Source: an uncultured Oscillibacter sp.
Lineage (GTDB): Bacteria; Bacillota; Clostridia; Oscillospirales; Oscillospiraceae
Length of the DNA: 61,039 nucleotides
Direction of reading: 5' to 3'
Assembly: GCF_947654275.1 (NCBI RefSeq)
Contig: NZ_CANTJS010000014.1
Span: 1 to 61,039 of the forward strand
Part shown: positions 23,736-32,492 of the stretch, one piece after another
How positions within the stretch are numbered: the first letter of the stretch is position 1
Layout: every line of letters starts with the position of its first letter
The notes under the pieces: model-generated
Database searches by the model: none
Told to the model about the DNA's origin: nothing
The model's input: the letters and a program-made list of their open reading frames with translations, nothing else
Translations under genes and position numbers: made by a program

Positions 23736-24992
23736 TCAGGCGGTCCGGTTGTTCTTCCGGATGGTCCGAAGGGCGGTAATCAGCGCCGGTTCCCCGGCGG
23801 GAGAGAGGACGTCCGGCGTGGTGCCCGCCTCCTCGCTGCTGGAGCCGTCGGGATTCAGGCCGTACATCATGGTGTATTGAATCAGGATGCCGCTGTTGGG
23901 CAGGCGCATCATCACCGGGTCCAGGGCCCCGATGCCGTCGCCGCTGGTCTTCTGTCCCACCAGAGTGGCAAAGCCCGTGGCCTGGCAGAAAACGGAAAAG
24001 GACTCGCTGGCGGAGTACACCATGGGGCCCACCAGCAGCCACACCCGGCCATGGAAGGCCGCCCGCTCCGCCGCCGGTTCCACGTGCAGGGTGCTCTCCA
24101 CAAAGTGGGTGGCGGCCTCCAGCCCGTCCCGCTCCAGCTTCGGCAGGTCCGGCAGCTCCGAGATGGGATGGAGGTCCGAGGGGGCGAAGACGTTGTCGAT
24201 GTAGGGCCGGTTGTTTTCGCTGTCCGCAAGCAGGGCGTAGTTGGTGCAGGACAGGGGGACGTCTGTCAGGGGGGCCGTGAGAAGGTTCTGCCAGTAGCCC
24301 TCGTTTCCGCCGCTGTTGTCCGTCAGGTCGATGATGAGGTCCGTGCAGTCTCCGGCGGCGTTGTAGAAGTCCCGGATGGCCTGGGCCTCCTTTTGATAGT
24401 CCGGGTCGTAATCCGCGAGAAAGTCGTCCACCTTCAGATAGGCGATGCCCTCCTCCGGCAGCAGGAGGGTGTGGAGGTTTTCCCCCGTCTCTCCGCCGCT
24501 CCAGGAGCCGACGCCCTCATCTCCCAGGGCGTCCAGATAGGCCTTCAGCCTGGCGTACTGGTCCTCTGAGGCCTCGGTCAGCTCCTTCCACCGCTCCCGG
24601 CCTGTGGTGTCCTCTGTCCGGCACCAGTCCAGCATCTCATAATAGTCCCCCGGTTCGATGATCCAGAGGTGTCCGTAGGACCCCAGGCGGTAGAGGGAGC
24701 TGTAAACGGCGGAGTAGAAGGCCTGGTCGCTGTCGCTCTCCTCAATGAGCTCCCGGTACTCCCGGAAGATGTCTTCCGCCGGGTCGTCCGGGTTCTCCCG
24801 GTCCCGCAGGCCCAGGCAGAGATAGCTGTCCTTCAGGGTGTTCACAAAGTAGTCGTAGTCCTCCAGCCGCTGTTCCTGGGTCAGGCCCAGGGCGTTTTTC
24901 AGGGCCGGGTTGCTCTCCGGCTCCGCCGGGGCGGCGCAACCGCTTAAAAGCAGGCAGAGGGCCAGCAGGGCCGCGCGGATCGGTTTGTTCAT
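23736..24992 (-). CDS. S41 family peptidase-like lipoprotein
   Basis: 418 residues. The signal peptide ends in a lipobox (LLLSGCAAP), predicting a membrane-anchored lipoprotein. The tail-specific protease fold is recognised from CTDLIIDLTDNSGGNEGYW (substrate-binding strand) and MVYSASESFSVFCQATG, where the catalytic Ser is expected, followed by FATLVGQKTSGDGIGALDP. There is no evident PDZ domain, as in many Firmicute S41 relatives. The Lys of the Ser/Lys dyad would be in GQKTSGDG. The target proteins are unknown. Confidence 0.85.
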   Translation of the reverse strand: MNKPIRAALLALCLLLSGCAAPAEPESNPALKNALGLTQEQRLEDYDYFVNTLKDSYLCLGLRDRENPDDPAEDIFREYRELIEESDSDQAFYSAVYSSLYRLGSYGHLWIIEPGDYYEMLDWCRTEDTTGRERWKELTEASEDQYARLKAYLDALGDEGVGSWSGGETGENLHTLLLPEEGIAYLKVDDFLADYDPDYQKEAQAIRDFYNAAGDCTDLIIDLTDNSGGNEGYWQNLLTAPLTDVPLSCTNYALLADSENNRPYIDNVFAPSDLHPISELPDLPKLERDGLEAATHFVESTLHVEPAAERAAFHGRVWLLVGPMVYSASESFSVFCQATGFATLVGQKTSGDGIGALDPVMMRLPNSGILIQYTMMYGLNPDGSSSEEAGTTPDVLSPAGEPALITALRTIRKNNRTA

Positions 24993-25283
24993 ACTTGTTC
25001 GTCTCCTTTTTATGATGGGGCGGGCGCTCAGAGATATTACGGGATACCCGCTCCGTTTTCTTCAGCCTCCGGAAGCTGTTTCCAGAATAGCAGAAAATTC
25101 TTACGAACGACCGGACAAAAATCTTAAGACTTTCTTACAATTTCAAAGGGGAGGCAAAGGAGTTTCCCGTACAGAGCTCACAAAAATGCAGTTCGGGCCT
25201 CTCACTTCTTTAATAAAAGCTGGAAACTGGCTGGAAATGTGGTATACTTGTCCCTATCAATTTTCGCGGAACGGAGTGGGTCG
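24993..25283 (+). other. Intergenic region
   Basis: Divergent region between the S41 lipoprotein gene and the HPr-like gene. A TATACT at 25243-25248 is the only promoter element I trust; the matching -35 is poor (CTGGAA). Confidence 0.4.
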
Positions 25284-25538
25284 ATGAAACGAACAGTTGA
25301 AGTACAGATTCCAGAGGACCAGGTCAACCAGGCCGCCACCATGTTTATCAAGACGGCCAATGAGTTTACCAGCTACATCCTGGTCACCCGGAACGGCAAC
25401 AGTGTCAACGCCAAGAGCCTGCTGGGCTTCCTGTCTCTGGGCATGCGGAGCGGCGTGGAAGCGGAGCTGTCGGCAGAGGGCGGCGACGCGGAAGAGGCTT
25501 TGGAGGCACTGGCCGGGATTTTGGAGCATCGGGTCTGA
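25284..25538 (+). CDS. HPr-like protein lacking the phosphorylatable histidine
   Basis: 84 residues, the size of HPr. The region around Ser46 is kept (NAKSLLGFLSLGMRSGVEAE matches NLKSIMGVMSLG of Bacillus HPr), and the C-terminal helix fits (EEALEALAGIL). At the place of GIHARPAT, however, the protein has DQVNQAAT: His15 is Val, Arg17 is Gln and Pro18 is Ala. It therefore cannot take phosphate from enzyme I but could still be phosphorylated on Ser, like Crh of Bacillus. A regulatory role with a catabolite repressor is an inference. Confidence 0.85.
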   Translation: MKRTVEVQIPEDQVNQAATMFIKTANEFTSYILVTRNGNSVNAKSLLGFLSLGMRSGVEAELSAEGGDAEEALEALAGILEHRV

Positions 25539-25661
25539 GGAAGAGGCCCGGGAAAGAGGACGGCCCGCGCCGGAGAGGGGGCGCGGCATCCGTCAAAAGC
25601 CCGTCAGACAAGCGCCGGTCTGCCTTTCGGCAGATCGGCGCTTTGTTCCCGGAATCGGAAA

Positions 25662-25702
25662 AAGGCCCCCGGCAGTATAACCTGCCGGGGGCCTTCGTTT
25701 TT
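25662..25702 (+). terminator. Terminator of the HPr-like gene
   Basis: Stem AAGGCCCCCGGCAG with CTGCCGGGGGCCTT, loop TATAAC, then CGTTTTTG. Confidence 0.85.
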
Positions 25703-25725
25703 GCTTGTCTGCCGCTGTCCGGGCG

Positions 25726-25915
25726 TATAGTCACCGCAGTTGAAAAGAAGCATCCGCTTCTTTTCAACAAGTGCGGCGATGATTCGCCGCACAGGCCGTA
25801 AAACGGCCTTGCGGTGGACTTCATAGTCAGCACAGGGGGTTTTTTCCTCACCCGTCAGCGGCTCCGCCGCTGTTTGAAAATCGGTATCTGCCGATTTTCA
25901 ACTGTGCTGACTATA
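25726..25915. repeat. 190-bp inverted-repeat element, copy 1
   Basis: It begins TATAGTCACCGCAGTTGAAA and ends with the near-complement TTTTCAACTGTGCTGACTATA. Inside are stem-loops: GAAAAGAAGC with GCTTCTTTTC, GTGCGGCGA with TCGCCGCAC, and GGCCGT with ACGGCC. It has no coding capacity. It abuts the stop codon (25916-25918) of the YcdB/SLH gene. A second copy is at 30546-30728. Confidence 0.8.
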
Positions 25916-28084
25916 TCAGACCGCCCGCTCCAGCAGGCGGCAGAGCATGAAGGCGGCTTCGCCCCGGCTGGCGGTCCGGGTCCCGTGATAGGTCCCCCTG
26001 GCCATGCCCAGGGCCTGGGCCATGGCGGCATAGCCCAGCCCGGAGGCGGGGATGCTGTCCTTGTCGGTGTAGCTTACCGTGTAGATGCCGCTGAGGCGGG
26101 CGGCGGGACCATAGTCCGCGTCGTCCAGCAGCAGCTTTACCAGCTCGGCACGGGTAACGGGGGCGTCGTCGGCCCGCTCCGCCGGGGTCAGCAGGCCCCG
26201 GGCGTAGGCGTCGGAATAGAGGGCGTCCCGTTCCTCCCCGGTGGCGGTCTCCGGGTCCATCCGCCAGAACCGCAGGCTCCCCAGCAGGCAGATCAGGTCC
26301 CACTGGGTCAGGGTCTTGCCGGGGCGGAACACGCCGCCGTCATAGCCCACGCCGTACCGGGCCAGCTTTTCAATGTCCGCCTGCCAGGTACTGCCGGAAA
26401 GGTCGCTGTAGGAGATGTCGGAACGGTCGGGGTACTTCTGGAATACGGGCTTTCCGCTCCTGGCGTCGACGCCCAGGCAGGCCTCCTCCCGCTCCAGGGC
26501 ATAGGTCAGGCGGAGGACGTGGAAGTAGTCCATGCCCTGCCGGATGGCCCTGGCCTGGAGGGGGTCGGCTTCGTCCATCTTCTGGGGAACCAGCCGGTAG
26601 GCCAGGACGGTGTCATAGGTACCCATCCAGGCGTCCAGGGCGGCGCTTTCGGAGATGACGCCCTCGGGGGAGGGGAAGGTCAGGTCCTCGTCCCAGGTCC
26701 GGTAAAAACGGTGTACGGAGCCGTCCGCAGAGTCGATGTCCACGCTGTAGGCATTGGCGGGGAAGAAGCAGCCGTTGACCCTCCGGGCAAAGGTGAAGCT
26801 ATAGCTGGGGGAGCCGTCGGCGGTCTGGTCCTCGCTGTCGTAGAGTGCCAGGGCCTCCGTCCGGTCCGGCGCAATGGCCTTCAAAAAGGTCAGGGCCTTT
26901 TCCTGGGCCTGGTCTGCCGTCAGTTTCGCCTCCCGGCCCCAGGGGGCGGAGGAGTAAACCCGCCGGATTTCGCCGGTGCGGGCGTCCACGGTGACGGTGC
27001 GGGTAGAGACATCTTTTTCCGCGCCGCGGCGGTAGCGCAGGGTGCAGAGGACGGCCTCCGTTTCGTCCTCCTTCTCCAGCGTGTAGGAGGAGGAAGAGAG
27101 GGTCCAGCCCTGGAGGCCGAGGCCGGAGAGGGCCCGGAGGGCTTTGTCCAGCTCTTCGGCGGGGCGGACGCCCTTCAGCTTTTCCACCCCCGCCAGCTCG
27201 GCGGCGGAGAGGGATTTTGCGCTGCCGTTTTCCGTGGTCATGGGGACGTCTGCCGCGGCGTCCTCGGCCATGCCGCCGGCGGCGGAGGCGAGGCGGCGGC
27301 GCATCTTCTCCCGCAGCTCCGTCAGGTCGATGAGGTCCCCGGTGTCGGCGCCGGCATAGAAGGTGTGCAGGTCCGCCTCCGGCACGTAGCGGAGCACGGC
27401 GGCGCCGTCCTCGTCCAGGACGTATTCCAGTTTCAGCCCCAGCGTCTGTTTCAGGGCCCCGGCGGCCTGGGCTTGGGAGACGCCGGCCTCATTGCCGGGG
27501 ACAGAGCCCAGGAAGGTGGTCTGCCGGGCGTCCCGCCGGAAGCTGGTCACCCGGCCGTCATTCACGCGGATGCTGTAGCTCAGGGGAGAGGGCAGGCCGT
27601 TTAACAGCAGCGTGCCGGAAAAGCGGATGCCGGAGCTGTTCAGCTGGCCGGCTCCCTGGGGCGTCTCCAGCTCCGCTTGCTCCATGGGGTCCAGGACCTT
27701 GCTCAAAAAGGCCTTCGCCGTTTCCCGGGCGTTTGCCTGCTCCTCCTCCGCCGGGAAGACGGGGAAGTCTCCGCTCCGGGCGACGGGGACGGCGATGTTG
27801 CCGTTGAGCTGGTACTGGATGACGGTGCCGTCCTCCAGAGCCTCCACCGTCAGGTTCTCGCCGTCCTTCCCGCCGGTCCACCGCAGCGTCCAGATGGGGA
27901 CCAGCTCCTCATAGCAGTCGCCGCTGAACGCCTCATATGCGTCGGTGTCCAGATCCAGCACGGTTTTCACCGCCTGGGTCACCCTGGCCAGGCGGGCCTG
28001 GGTGTCGTCCTCTGCCGCGGCGGCGGGCAGGGCCAGAGCCGCCATAAGCGAGGCGGTCAAAAGCAGGGAAAGCATGCGTTTCAT
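25916..28084 (-). CDS. YcdB/YcdC-like exported protein with SLH repeats
   Basis: 722 residues from the ATG at 28084 (GGAGGG 6 nt upstream; another ATG two codons earlier is too close to the site). The signal peptide is KRMLSLLLTASLMAALALPA. Two PepSY/YcdB-like halves follow (about 30-500), with segments such as AKAFLSKVLDPMEQAEL and NDGRVTSFRRDARQTTFLG. The last 180 residues hold SLH-type modules (ARYGVGYDGGVFRPGKTLTQ, ASRGEAAFMLCRLLERAV), so it probably binds the cell wall polymer. The function of the family is unknown. The stop codon touches a 190-bp repeat element. Confidence 0.8.
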   Translation of the reverse strand: MKRMLSLLLTASLMAALALPAAAAEDDTQARLARVTQAVKTVLDLDTDAYEAFSGDCYEELVPIWTLRWTGGKDGENLTVEALEDGTVIQYQLNGNIAVPVARSGDFPVFPAEEEQANARETAKAFLSKVLDPMEQAELETPQGAGQLNSSGIRFSGTLLLNGLPSPLSYSIRVNDGRVTSFRRDARQTTFLGSVPGNEAGVSQAQAAGALKQTLGLKLEYVLDEDGAAVLRYVPEADLHTFYAGADTGDLIDLTELREKMRRRLASAAGGMAEDAAADVPMTTENGSAKSLSAAELAGVEKLKGVRPAEELDKALRALSGLGLQGWTLSSSSYTLEKEDETEAVLCTLRYRRGAEKDVSTRTVTVDARTGEIRRVYSSAPWGREAKLTADQAQEKALTFLKAIAPDRTEALALYDSEDQTADGSPSYSFTFARRVNGCFFPANAYSVDIDSADGSVHRFYRTWDEDLTFPSPEGVISESAALDAWMGTYDTVLAYRLVPQKMDEADPLQARAIRQGMDYFHVLRLTYALEREEACLGVDARSGKPVFQKYPDRSDISYSDLSGSTWQADIEKLARYGVGYDGGVFRPGKTLTQWDLICLLGSLRFWRMDPETATGEERDALYSDAYARGLLTPAERADDAPVTRAELVKLLLDDADYGPAARLSGIYTVSYTDKDSIPASGLGYAAMAQALGMARGTYHGTRTASRGEAAFMLCRLLERAV

Positions 28085-28094
28085 AATCATCCCT

Positions 28095-28250
28095 CCTGTG
28101 TAGAGTTGAGAGTGCGGAGACTGTCCGGTGGGCCTCTTTGCCTCCGCCGCTGACTCTCTGTTGTTTGTTATGACGGAGAAAACGGAGAAAAGTTCCCGGC
28201 TGAACCCAAAAATCTCCACTCTTGTCTCTTCACTCTCAACTCTCTTATTT
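28095..28250. repeat. Heptad hairpin repeat, family B, isolated copy
   Basis: Left arm TAGAGTTGAGAGTGCGGAGA and right arm ATCTCCACTCTTGTCTCTTC then ACTCTCAACTCTC, around an unrelated core of about 90 nt. The same 7-nt units form the tandem array at 32493-32853. The right arm runs to the stop of the HD gene. Confidence 0.65.
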
Positions 28251-29045
28251 CAGCTCGTCCAGGGTCAGGGAAAAGCTGTCCAGAAAGACCTCCAGGAAAT
28301 AATCCACTTCCGGCAGCGCCATGGCCTCCAGAGCCCGGCGGGTCTGGGCGGCGGCCTCCCGGAACTCGGTGTTGCCGGCCTTCAGCTCCTCCAGGCACTT
28401 GATGTGGGCGGAGAGCTTGTCTGCCGCCTTCACCAGGACCTCCGTCTCCGGGTCTACCTCTGTCAGAAGGGGGACGTACCAGCTCCGGAGATCCTCCGGC
28501 AGCATGTTCAGCAGCTTCCGGTCCGCCACCGCCTCCACGTCCTGATAGGCGCTGCGGATGGTGGGGTTGTCATATTTGATGGGGGTGGGCATATCCCCGG
28601 TGAGAATTTCGCTGGCGTCGTGGAACAGGGCCGCCGCCGCCACGGCGCTGGGGGCCGCCTCCCCCAGAAAGACCTCCCTGCGGATCACCGCCAGAGCGTG
28701 GGCCAGGACGGCCACCTGGTGGCTGTGCTCCTGGACGTTCTCCGGAGCGGTGTTGCGCATCAGGGCCCAGCGCTGAATGAAGCGCATCCGGGAAATATAG
28801 GCGAAAAAGTGGCTCTTCTGCATCCGGCCGGTTTTGGGAAGCCCCGCTTTCCTGCCGGAGATTTTTTCGCCGCCCTTCTTTTCCGCCTGCTCCTCAGAAG
28901 CGGCGGTCTCCTGTCCGCAGTCCTGGTCCGGGACGGCGGTCTCCATGCCGTCCTCCTCCTCCGGGGCGGCGGTTCCCATTCCGCCCTCTCCATCGGGGAC
29001 GGCTGTCTTCTCCAGCTCTTTTTCCTGTCCGCCGTATCCGCTCAT
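28245..29045 (-). CDS. YfbR-like HD domain 5'-nucleotidase
   Basis: 266 residues. The HD domain fits YfbR/YGK1-type 5'-deoxynucleotidases: FIQRWALMRNTAPENVQEHS (first metal His), ALFHDASEILTGDMPTPIKY (HD doublet and following EILTGD), and VKAADKLSAHIKCLEE (last metal Asp). They hydrolyse (deoxy)nucleoside monophosphates. There is an extra N-terminal acidic tract of about 74 residues (EDGMETAVPD type repeats), not found in the typical enzyme of about 200 residues. The long start is favoured because its ATG overlaps the mtaB stop (ATGA), implying translational coupling. Confidence 0.88.
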   Translation of the reverse strand: MSGYGGQEKELEKTAVPDGEGGMGTAAPEEEDGMETAVPDQDCGQETAASEEQAEKKGGEKISGRKAGLPKTGRMQKSHFFAYISRMRFIQRWALMRNTAPENVQEHSHQVAVLAHALAVIRREVFLGEAAPSAVAAAALFHDASEILTGDMPTPIKYDNPTIRSAYQDVEAVADRKLLNMLPEDLRSWYVPLLTEVDPETEVLVKAADKLSAHIKCLEELKAGNTEFREAAAQTRRALEAMALPEVDYFLEVFLDSFSLTLDELK

Positions 29046-30400
29046 GTCGCTTCCTCCTCAATTTCTCCCAATAATATGCTGTCGCCAACGCCGGTAATCC
29101 GGACGTTTTTGATTTGATTATGCAGGTCCCGCCCCTCCGCCGGCACAAGGACCCCGGCGTAGTTCCCGGCGTGGCCGAAGAAGCCTCCCGCTTTGGGCTG
29201 CTCGAAGAGGACGGAATGGACCTCGCCCACACAGCCCTCCAGATAGGCCCGGCGCAGCTCCGCCGCCACGGCTCCGGCCCGGCGGGCCCGCTCCTCCCGG
29301 ACGGGAACCGGAATCTGCTCCAGGTCCGCCGCCGGGGTTCCGGGCCGGACGGAGTAGGGGAAGACGTGAATCCGGGCAAAGCCGCATTTCCGGAGAAAGG
29401 CCAGGGTTTCCTCGAATTCCTCCTCAGTCTCGCCGGGAAAACCGGTAATCAGGTCCGTGGTGACGGCGGGACGGCGGAAGGTCTGATTCAGCAGCTCCAC
29501 GGACTCGAAATACCGGACGGTGTCGTACTTCCGGTTCATCCGCTTCAGGGTGGCGTCGCACCCGCTTTGCAGGGACAGGTGGAACTGATGGCACAGGTCC
29601 GGCAGCACGGACGCCCGGCGGCAGAAGGCCGGCGTGACGGTTCTGGGCTCCAGACTGCCCAGCCGGAGACGCACGCCGGGGACGGCGGCGCTGAGGGTCT
29701 CCAGCAGGTCCATAAGGGTCAGCCCCGGGCCCAGGTCCCGGCCCCAGGAGGAAATCTCGATGCCGGTGAGAACGATTTCCTGATAGCCCCGGTTCTTCAG
29801 CTCCGCCGCCTGAACCGCCGCCTCCTCCATAGACAGGGACCGCACCGGCCCCCTAGCATAGGGGATGATGCAGTAGGAGCAGAAATTGGTGCAGCCGTCC
29901 TCTACCTTCAAAAGGGCCCGGGTCCGGCCCTCCATCCCGCCGGCGGGGAGCCATTCAATGTGGCGGCGGGCAAAGGGGGAGTCGAAGGACTCCAGGGCTC
30001 CGGGTTCCGGGGACGTCCCGGAAGCCTCCGCCTCCTGCCGGGGGCTGTTCGCCGCCGCCCGGGCCTCCGCCGCCCGCTCCAGCAGGTGGAGGAAGCCCAT
30101 CCGGTCTCCGGAGCCCCCCAGCACGTCTGCGCCCAGGGTCCGGGCCTCTCCGGCGTGGGTCTGGGTGTAACAGCCGCACACGGCTACAATGGCCTCCGGG
30201 TGCTCCCTGCGGATGCGGCGGACAATCTGCCGGGATTTCTGGTCGCTGACGGCGGTGACGGAGCAGGTGTTGACCACATAGGCGTCGGCCTCCTGGCCGA
30301 AGTCCGTGATCTCGTGGCCCCGGGCCTGCAGCTCCCGTTCCATGGCCTGGGTCTCGTACTGATTCACCTTGCAGCCCAGGGTGTAAATGGCAACTCTCAT
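29042..30400 (-). CDS. mtaB: tRNA t6A37 methylthiotransferase MtaB
   Basis: 452 residues. It has an N-terminal UPF0004 domain with three cluster cysteines (YTLGCKVNQYE, VNTCSVTAVSD, VAVCGCYTQ), a radical SAM domain with CTNFCSYCIIPYARG (CxxxCxxC), SLQSGCDATLKRMNR, and a C-terminal TRAM-like region. It converts t6A to ms2t6A at position 37 of tRNAs reading ANN codons. The N-terminal GCKVNQYE separates MtaB from MiaB. There is an insertion rich in Ala/Glu at about residues 110-145. Co-transcribed with the HD nucleotidase. Confidence 0.95.
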   Translation of the reverse strand: MRVAIYTLGCKVNQYETQAMERELQARGHEITDFGQEADAYVVNTCSVTAVSDQKSRQIVRRIRREHPEAIVAVCGCYTQTHAGEARTLGADVLGGSGDRMGFLHLLERAAEARAAANSPRQEAEASGTSPEPGALESFDSPFARRHIEWLPAGGMEGRTRALLKVEDGCTNFCSYCIIPYARGPVRSLSMEEAAVQAAELKNRGYQEIVLTGIEISSWGRDLGPGLTLMDLLETLSAAVPGVRLRLGSLEPRTVTPAFCRRASVLPDLCHQFHLSLQSGCDATLKRMNRKYDTVRYFESVELLNQTFRRPAVTTDLITGFPGETEEEFEETLAFLRKCGFARIHVFPYSVRPGTPAADLEQIPVPVREERARRAGAVAAELRRAYLEGCVGEVHSVLFEQPKAGGFFGHAGNYAGVLVPAEGRDLHNQIKNVRITGVGDSILLGEIEEEAT

Positions 30401-30545
30401 GGGGATTCGTTCCTCATTTCCTTGATGATGTCAGGGCCGTGCCCGTTCCAGGGAACGGGTGCAGCCGAAGCACTGCCTGAACAGGGCCCGCCCCACATAC
30501 CTCCGGTACTGGCGGCAATCGCCCCATCTGTAATATTCATTCCAA
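30401..30545. other. Upstream region of mtaB
   Basis: 145 nt without a gene; one small inverted repeat (GCCCGTTCC with GGAACGGGT). No clear promoter found. Confidence 0.4.
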
Positions 30546-30728
30546 TATAGTAAACGCAGCTGAAAAAGCACAGAGCGCTTTTTCAGTCAGCGGGGCATTG
30601 GCCCGCTGACGCGCGAGGCGCGTGCGTTTTCTATGAAGTCAAGCGCACAGGGCCGCCCTGCGGCCCGAACCGCCGAGGCGGTTCCTTGAAAAGAATCCTC
30701 CGGATTCTTTTCAACTGCGCTGGCTATA
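30546..30728. repeat. 183-bp inverted-repeat element, copy 2
   Basis: It begins TATAGTAAACGCAGCTGAAAA and ends CTTTTCAACTGCGCTGGCTATA. Inside are stem-loops (GAAAAAGC with GCTTTTTC, GTCAGCGGG with CCCGCTGAC, GAAAAGAATCC with GGATTCTTTTC). It has the same ends and plan as 25726-25915. The right end supplies the last codons and the stop of the 159-residue gene on the minus strand. Confidence 0.8.
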
Positions 30729-31190
30729 ACTTACCATGCGGGCGTGGACATATAAAAAACGGGGGAGATTCAGGAGGCACAGCTCCGCATAGGCCGCCGT
30801 GTCCCGGTCCCGGAGGCGGCTGTACACCAGTTCCAGAATCTGGACAACATATTCGCCGCAGATTTCCACGACATAGGGCAGGGCCCACTCCGGCGGCTCC
30901 CCGTCCAGAAGGGCCTGAATGTGCCGCTGGCGGACATAGCCGTCACAGCTCCGGGAGAAGAGGCAGTGAAGCATGGCGGCCTGAACCGGCGGCAGCCCGG
31001 CGGCGTCCGGAGAATCCGGCAGATAGACCCGGTAGGGAAAGCGGAGGGTCTCGCCGCCGGGGAGACGCCAGGAGCAAAGCGCCTCAGCGGTCATGAAACG
31101 CCCCGTAGGGCAGAGGCTCCGAAGCTCCAGCCGCTCTTCCAAAGCGGCGGCGTCCCGCTCCAGCGCCCGGGGAAACGCGGACTGAAACAT
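30711..31190 (-). CDS. Unknown protein, 159 residues
   Basis: The ATG at 31190 follows GGAAGGAGGCGG. The protein is helical with Cys and Trp residues (LCPTGRFMTAEALCSWRLPG, LHCLFSRSCDGYVRQRHIQA) and a predicted helical C-terminus. The last five residues (YSQRS) and the stop lie inside the 183-bp repeat element, so the original C-terminus may have been different. No family recognised. Confidence 0.65.
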   Translation of the reverse strand: MFQSAFPRALERDAAALEERLELRSLCPTGRFMTAEALCSWRLPGGETLRFPYRVYLPDSPDAAGLPPVQAAMLHCLFSRSCDGYVRQRHIQALLDGEPPEWALPYVVEICGEYVVQILELVYSRLRDRDTAAYAELCLLNLPRFLYVHARMVSYSQRS

Positions 31191-31238
31191 GGCGGGCCGC
31201 CTCCTTCCGGTTTGTTGGCTGTTTTTCTGCTTTGGGTC

Positions 31239-31267
31239 TTGCGCTTTTGGACAATCCTTTATATAAT
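31239..31267 (+). promoter_or_regulatory. Promoter of the cysteine desulfurase gene
   Basis: TTGCGC (31239-31244), 17 nt, TATAAT (31262-31267); the GTG start is about 97 nt downstream. Confidence 0.65.
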
Positions 31268-31364
31268 AGATGGACTTTGACTGACATGGGATGTACACAG
31301 CCGAAACCGGCCCCCATTATTATACCTGTATTTCTGCCCCAGGGCAAGAGGAAAGGAGCGCTCC

Positions 31365-32492
31365 GTGATTTATTTGGACTATGCCGCCACCGCGCCGGTG
31401 CCCAGGGCCGTGGCCGACGCCATGTATGAGGTGCTGGCCGGGCAGCACGGCAATCCCAGCTCCCAGTATCCCGCCGGGCTGGAGATGAAAAAACGGGTGG
31501 AGGGCTGGCGGAAAATCGTGGCCGCCGCCATGGACTGCCCGCCGGAACGGCTCTTTTTCACCTCCTGCGGCACCGAGGGAGACAACTGGGCCATCCGGGC
31601 CGCCGTGTGGCAGAACCGCCACATGGGACGGCACATCGTCACCACGGCGGTGGAGCACAGCGCCGTGCTGGAGTGCTGCAGGCAATTGGAGCAGGAGGGC
31701 TGTGAAGTGACCCGCCTTGCCCCGGACGGAGAGGGGAACATCACTGCCGCCCAGGTGCTGGAGGCGGTGCGCCCCGACACGGCTGTGGTTTCCGTCATGA
31801 TGGTGAACAACGAGCTGGGAACCGTCTTCCCCATCGGGGAGATCGCCCGGGGCCTGGGGGCGAAGAATCCCAAAACCCTTCTCCACACCGACGCGGTTCA
31901 GGGCTTTCTGGCCTTCTCCGCCAGGAATCTGGGGGCGGATTTTGTCAGCGTTTCCGCCCATAAGATCGGCGGTCCCAAGGGCGTCGGGGCCCTGTACATC
32001 GGCCCCCGGGTGAAAAATCCCCGGCCCCTCCTGCCCGGCGGCGGGCAGGAATCCGGCCTCCGGGCGGGCACCGAGGCCACGGCCCAGATTGCCGGCTTCG
32101 CCAGGGCGGCGGAGCTGCGCATGGAGACCCGCCAGAGGGACCGGGAGCACCTTCAGGCCCTGAAAGCCCATGCCGTCGAGGCGCTGTCAAGTATTCCTGA
32201 TTTACAGATCATCGGCGCCGGCGGGGCCCCTCATATTCTGCCGGTCTCTCTCGTGGGCTGGCCCAGCCAGAATATTGTCAACGACCTGGGCAGTCAGGGC
32301 ATCTGCGTTTCCGCCGGGTCCGCCTGCCACCAGGGGAAGCCCAGCCACGTCGTTGCCGCCCTGAAGCTGCCGAAGCGGACGGCCTCCGGGGTGATCCGGA
32401 TCAGCTTCGGCCCGGAGACGGCGGTGGAGGAGATCGACGCCTGTGCCCAGGCCCTCCGGCGGCACCATGATACGAGGATGCCCATGCTGTGA
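31365..32492 (+). CDS. Cysteine desulfurase (NifS/IscS family)
   Basis: 375 residues from a GTG start after GAAAGGAGCG. It is a PLP-dependent aminotransferase class V enzyme: YLDYAATAPVP at the N-terminus, TSCGTEGDNWAIRA, VEHSAV, LLHTDAVQG (PLP-binding Asp/Gln), SVSAHKIGGPKG with the Schiff-base lysine, and the mobile loop with cysteine in SAGSACHQGKPSH. It extracts sulfur from cysteine for iron-sulfur clusters or tRNA thiolation. No iscU or thiI follows, so the partner is not determined by context. Confidence 0.92.
   Translation: MIYLDYAATAPVPRAVADAMYEVLAGQHGNPSSQYPAGLEMKKRVEGWRKIVAAAMDCPPERLFFTSCGTEGDNWAIRAAVWQNRHMGRHIVTTAVEHSAVLECCRQLEQEGCEVTRLAPDGEGNITAAQVLEAVRPDTAVVSVMMVNNELGTVFPIGEIARGLGAKNPKTLLHTDAVQGFLAFSARNLGADFVSVSAHKIGGPKGVGALYIGPRVKNPRPLLPGGGQESGLRAGTEATAQIAGFARAAELRMETRQRDREHLQALKAHAVEALSSIPDLQIIGAGGAPHILPVSLVGWPSQNIVNDLGSQGICVSAGSACHQGKPSHVVAALKLPKRTASGVIRISFGPETAVEEIDACAQALRRHHDTRMPML

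Noticed and set aside
23887..24204. Plus-strand frame opposite the S41 peptidase gene
   Set aside because: Shadow frame with Arg/Ser-rich composition; the opposite strand has a lipobox and S41 motifs.
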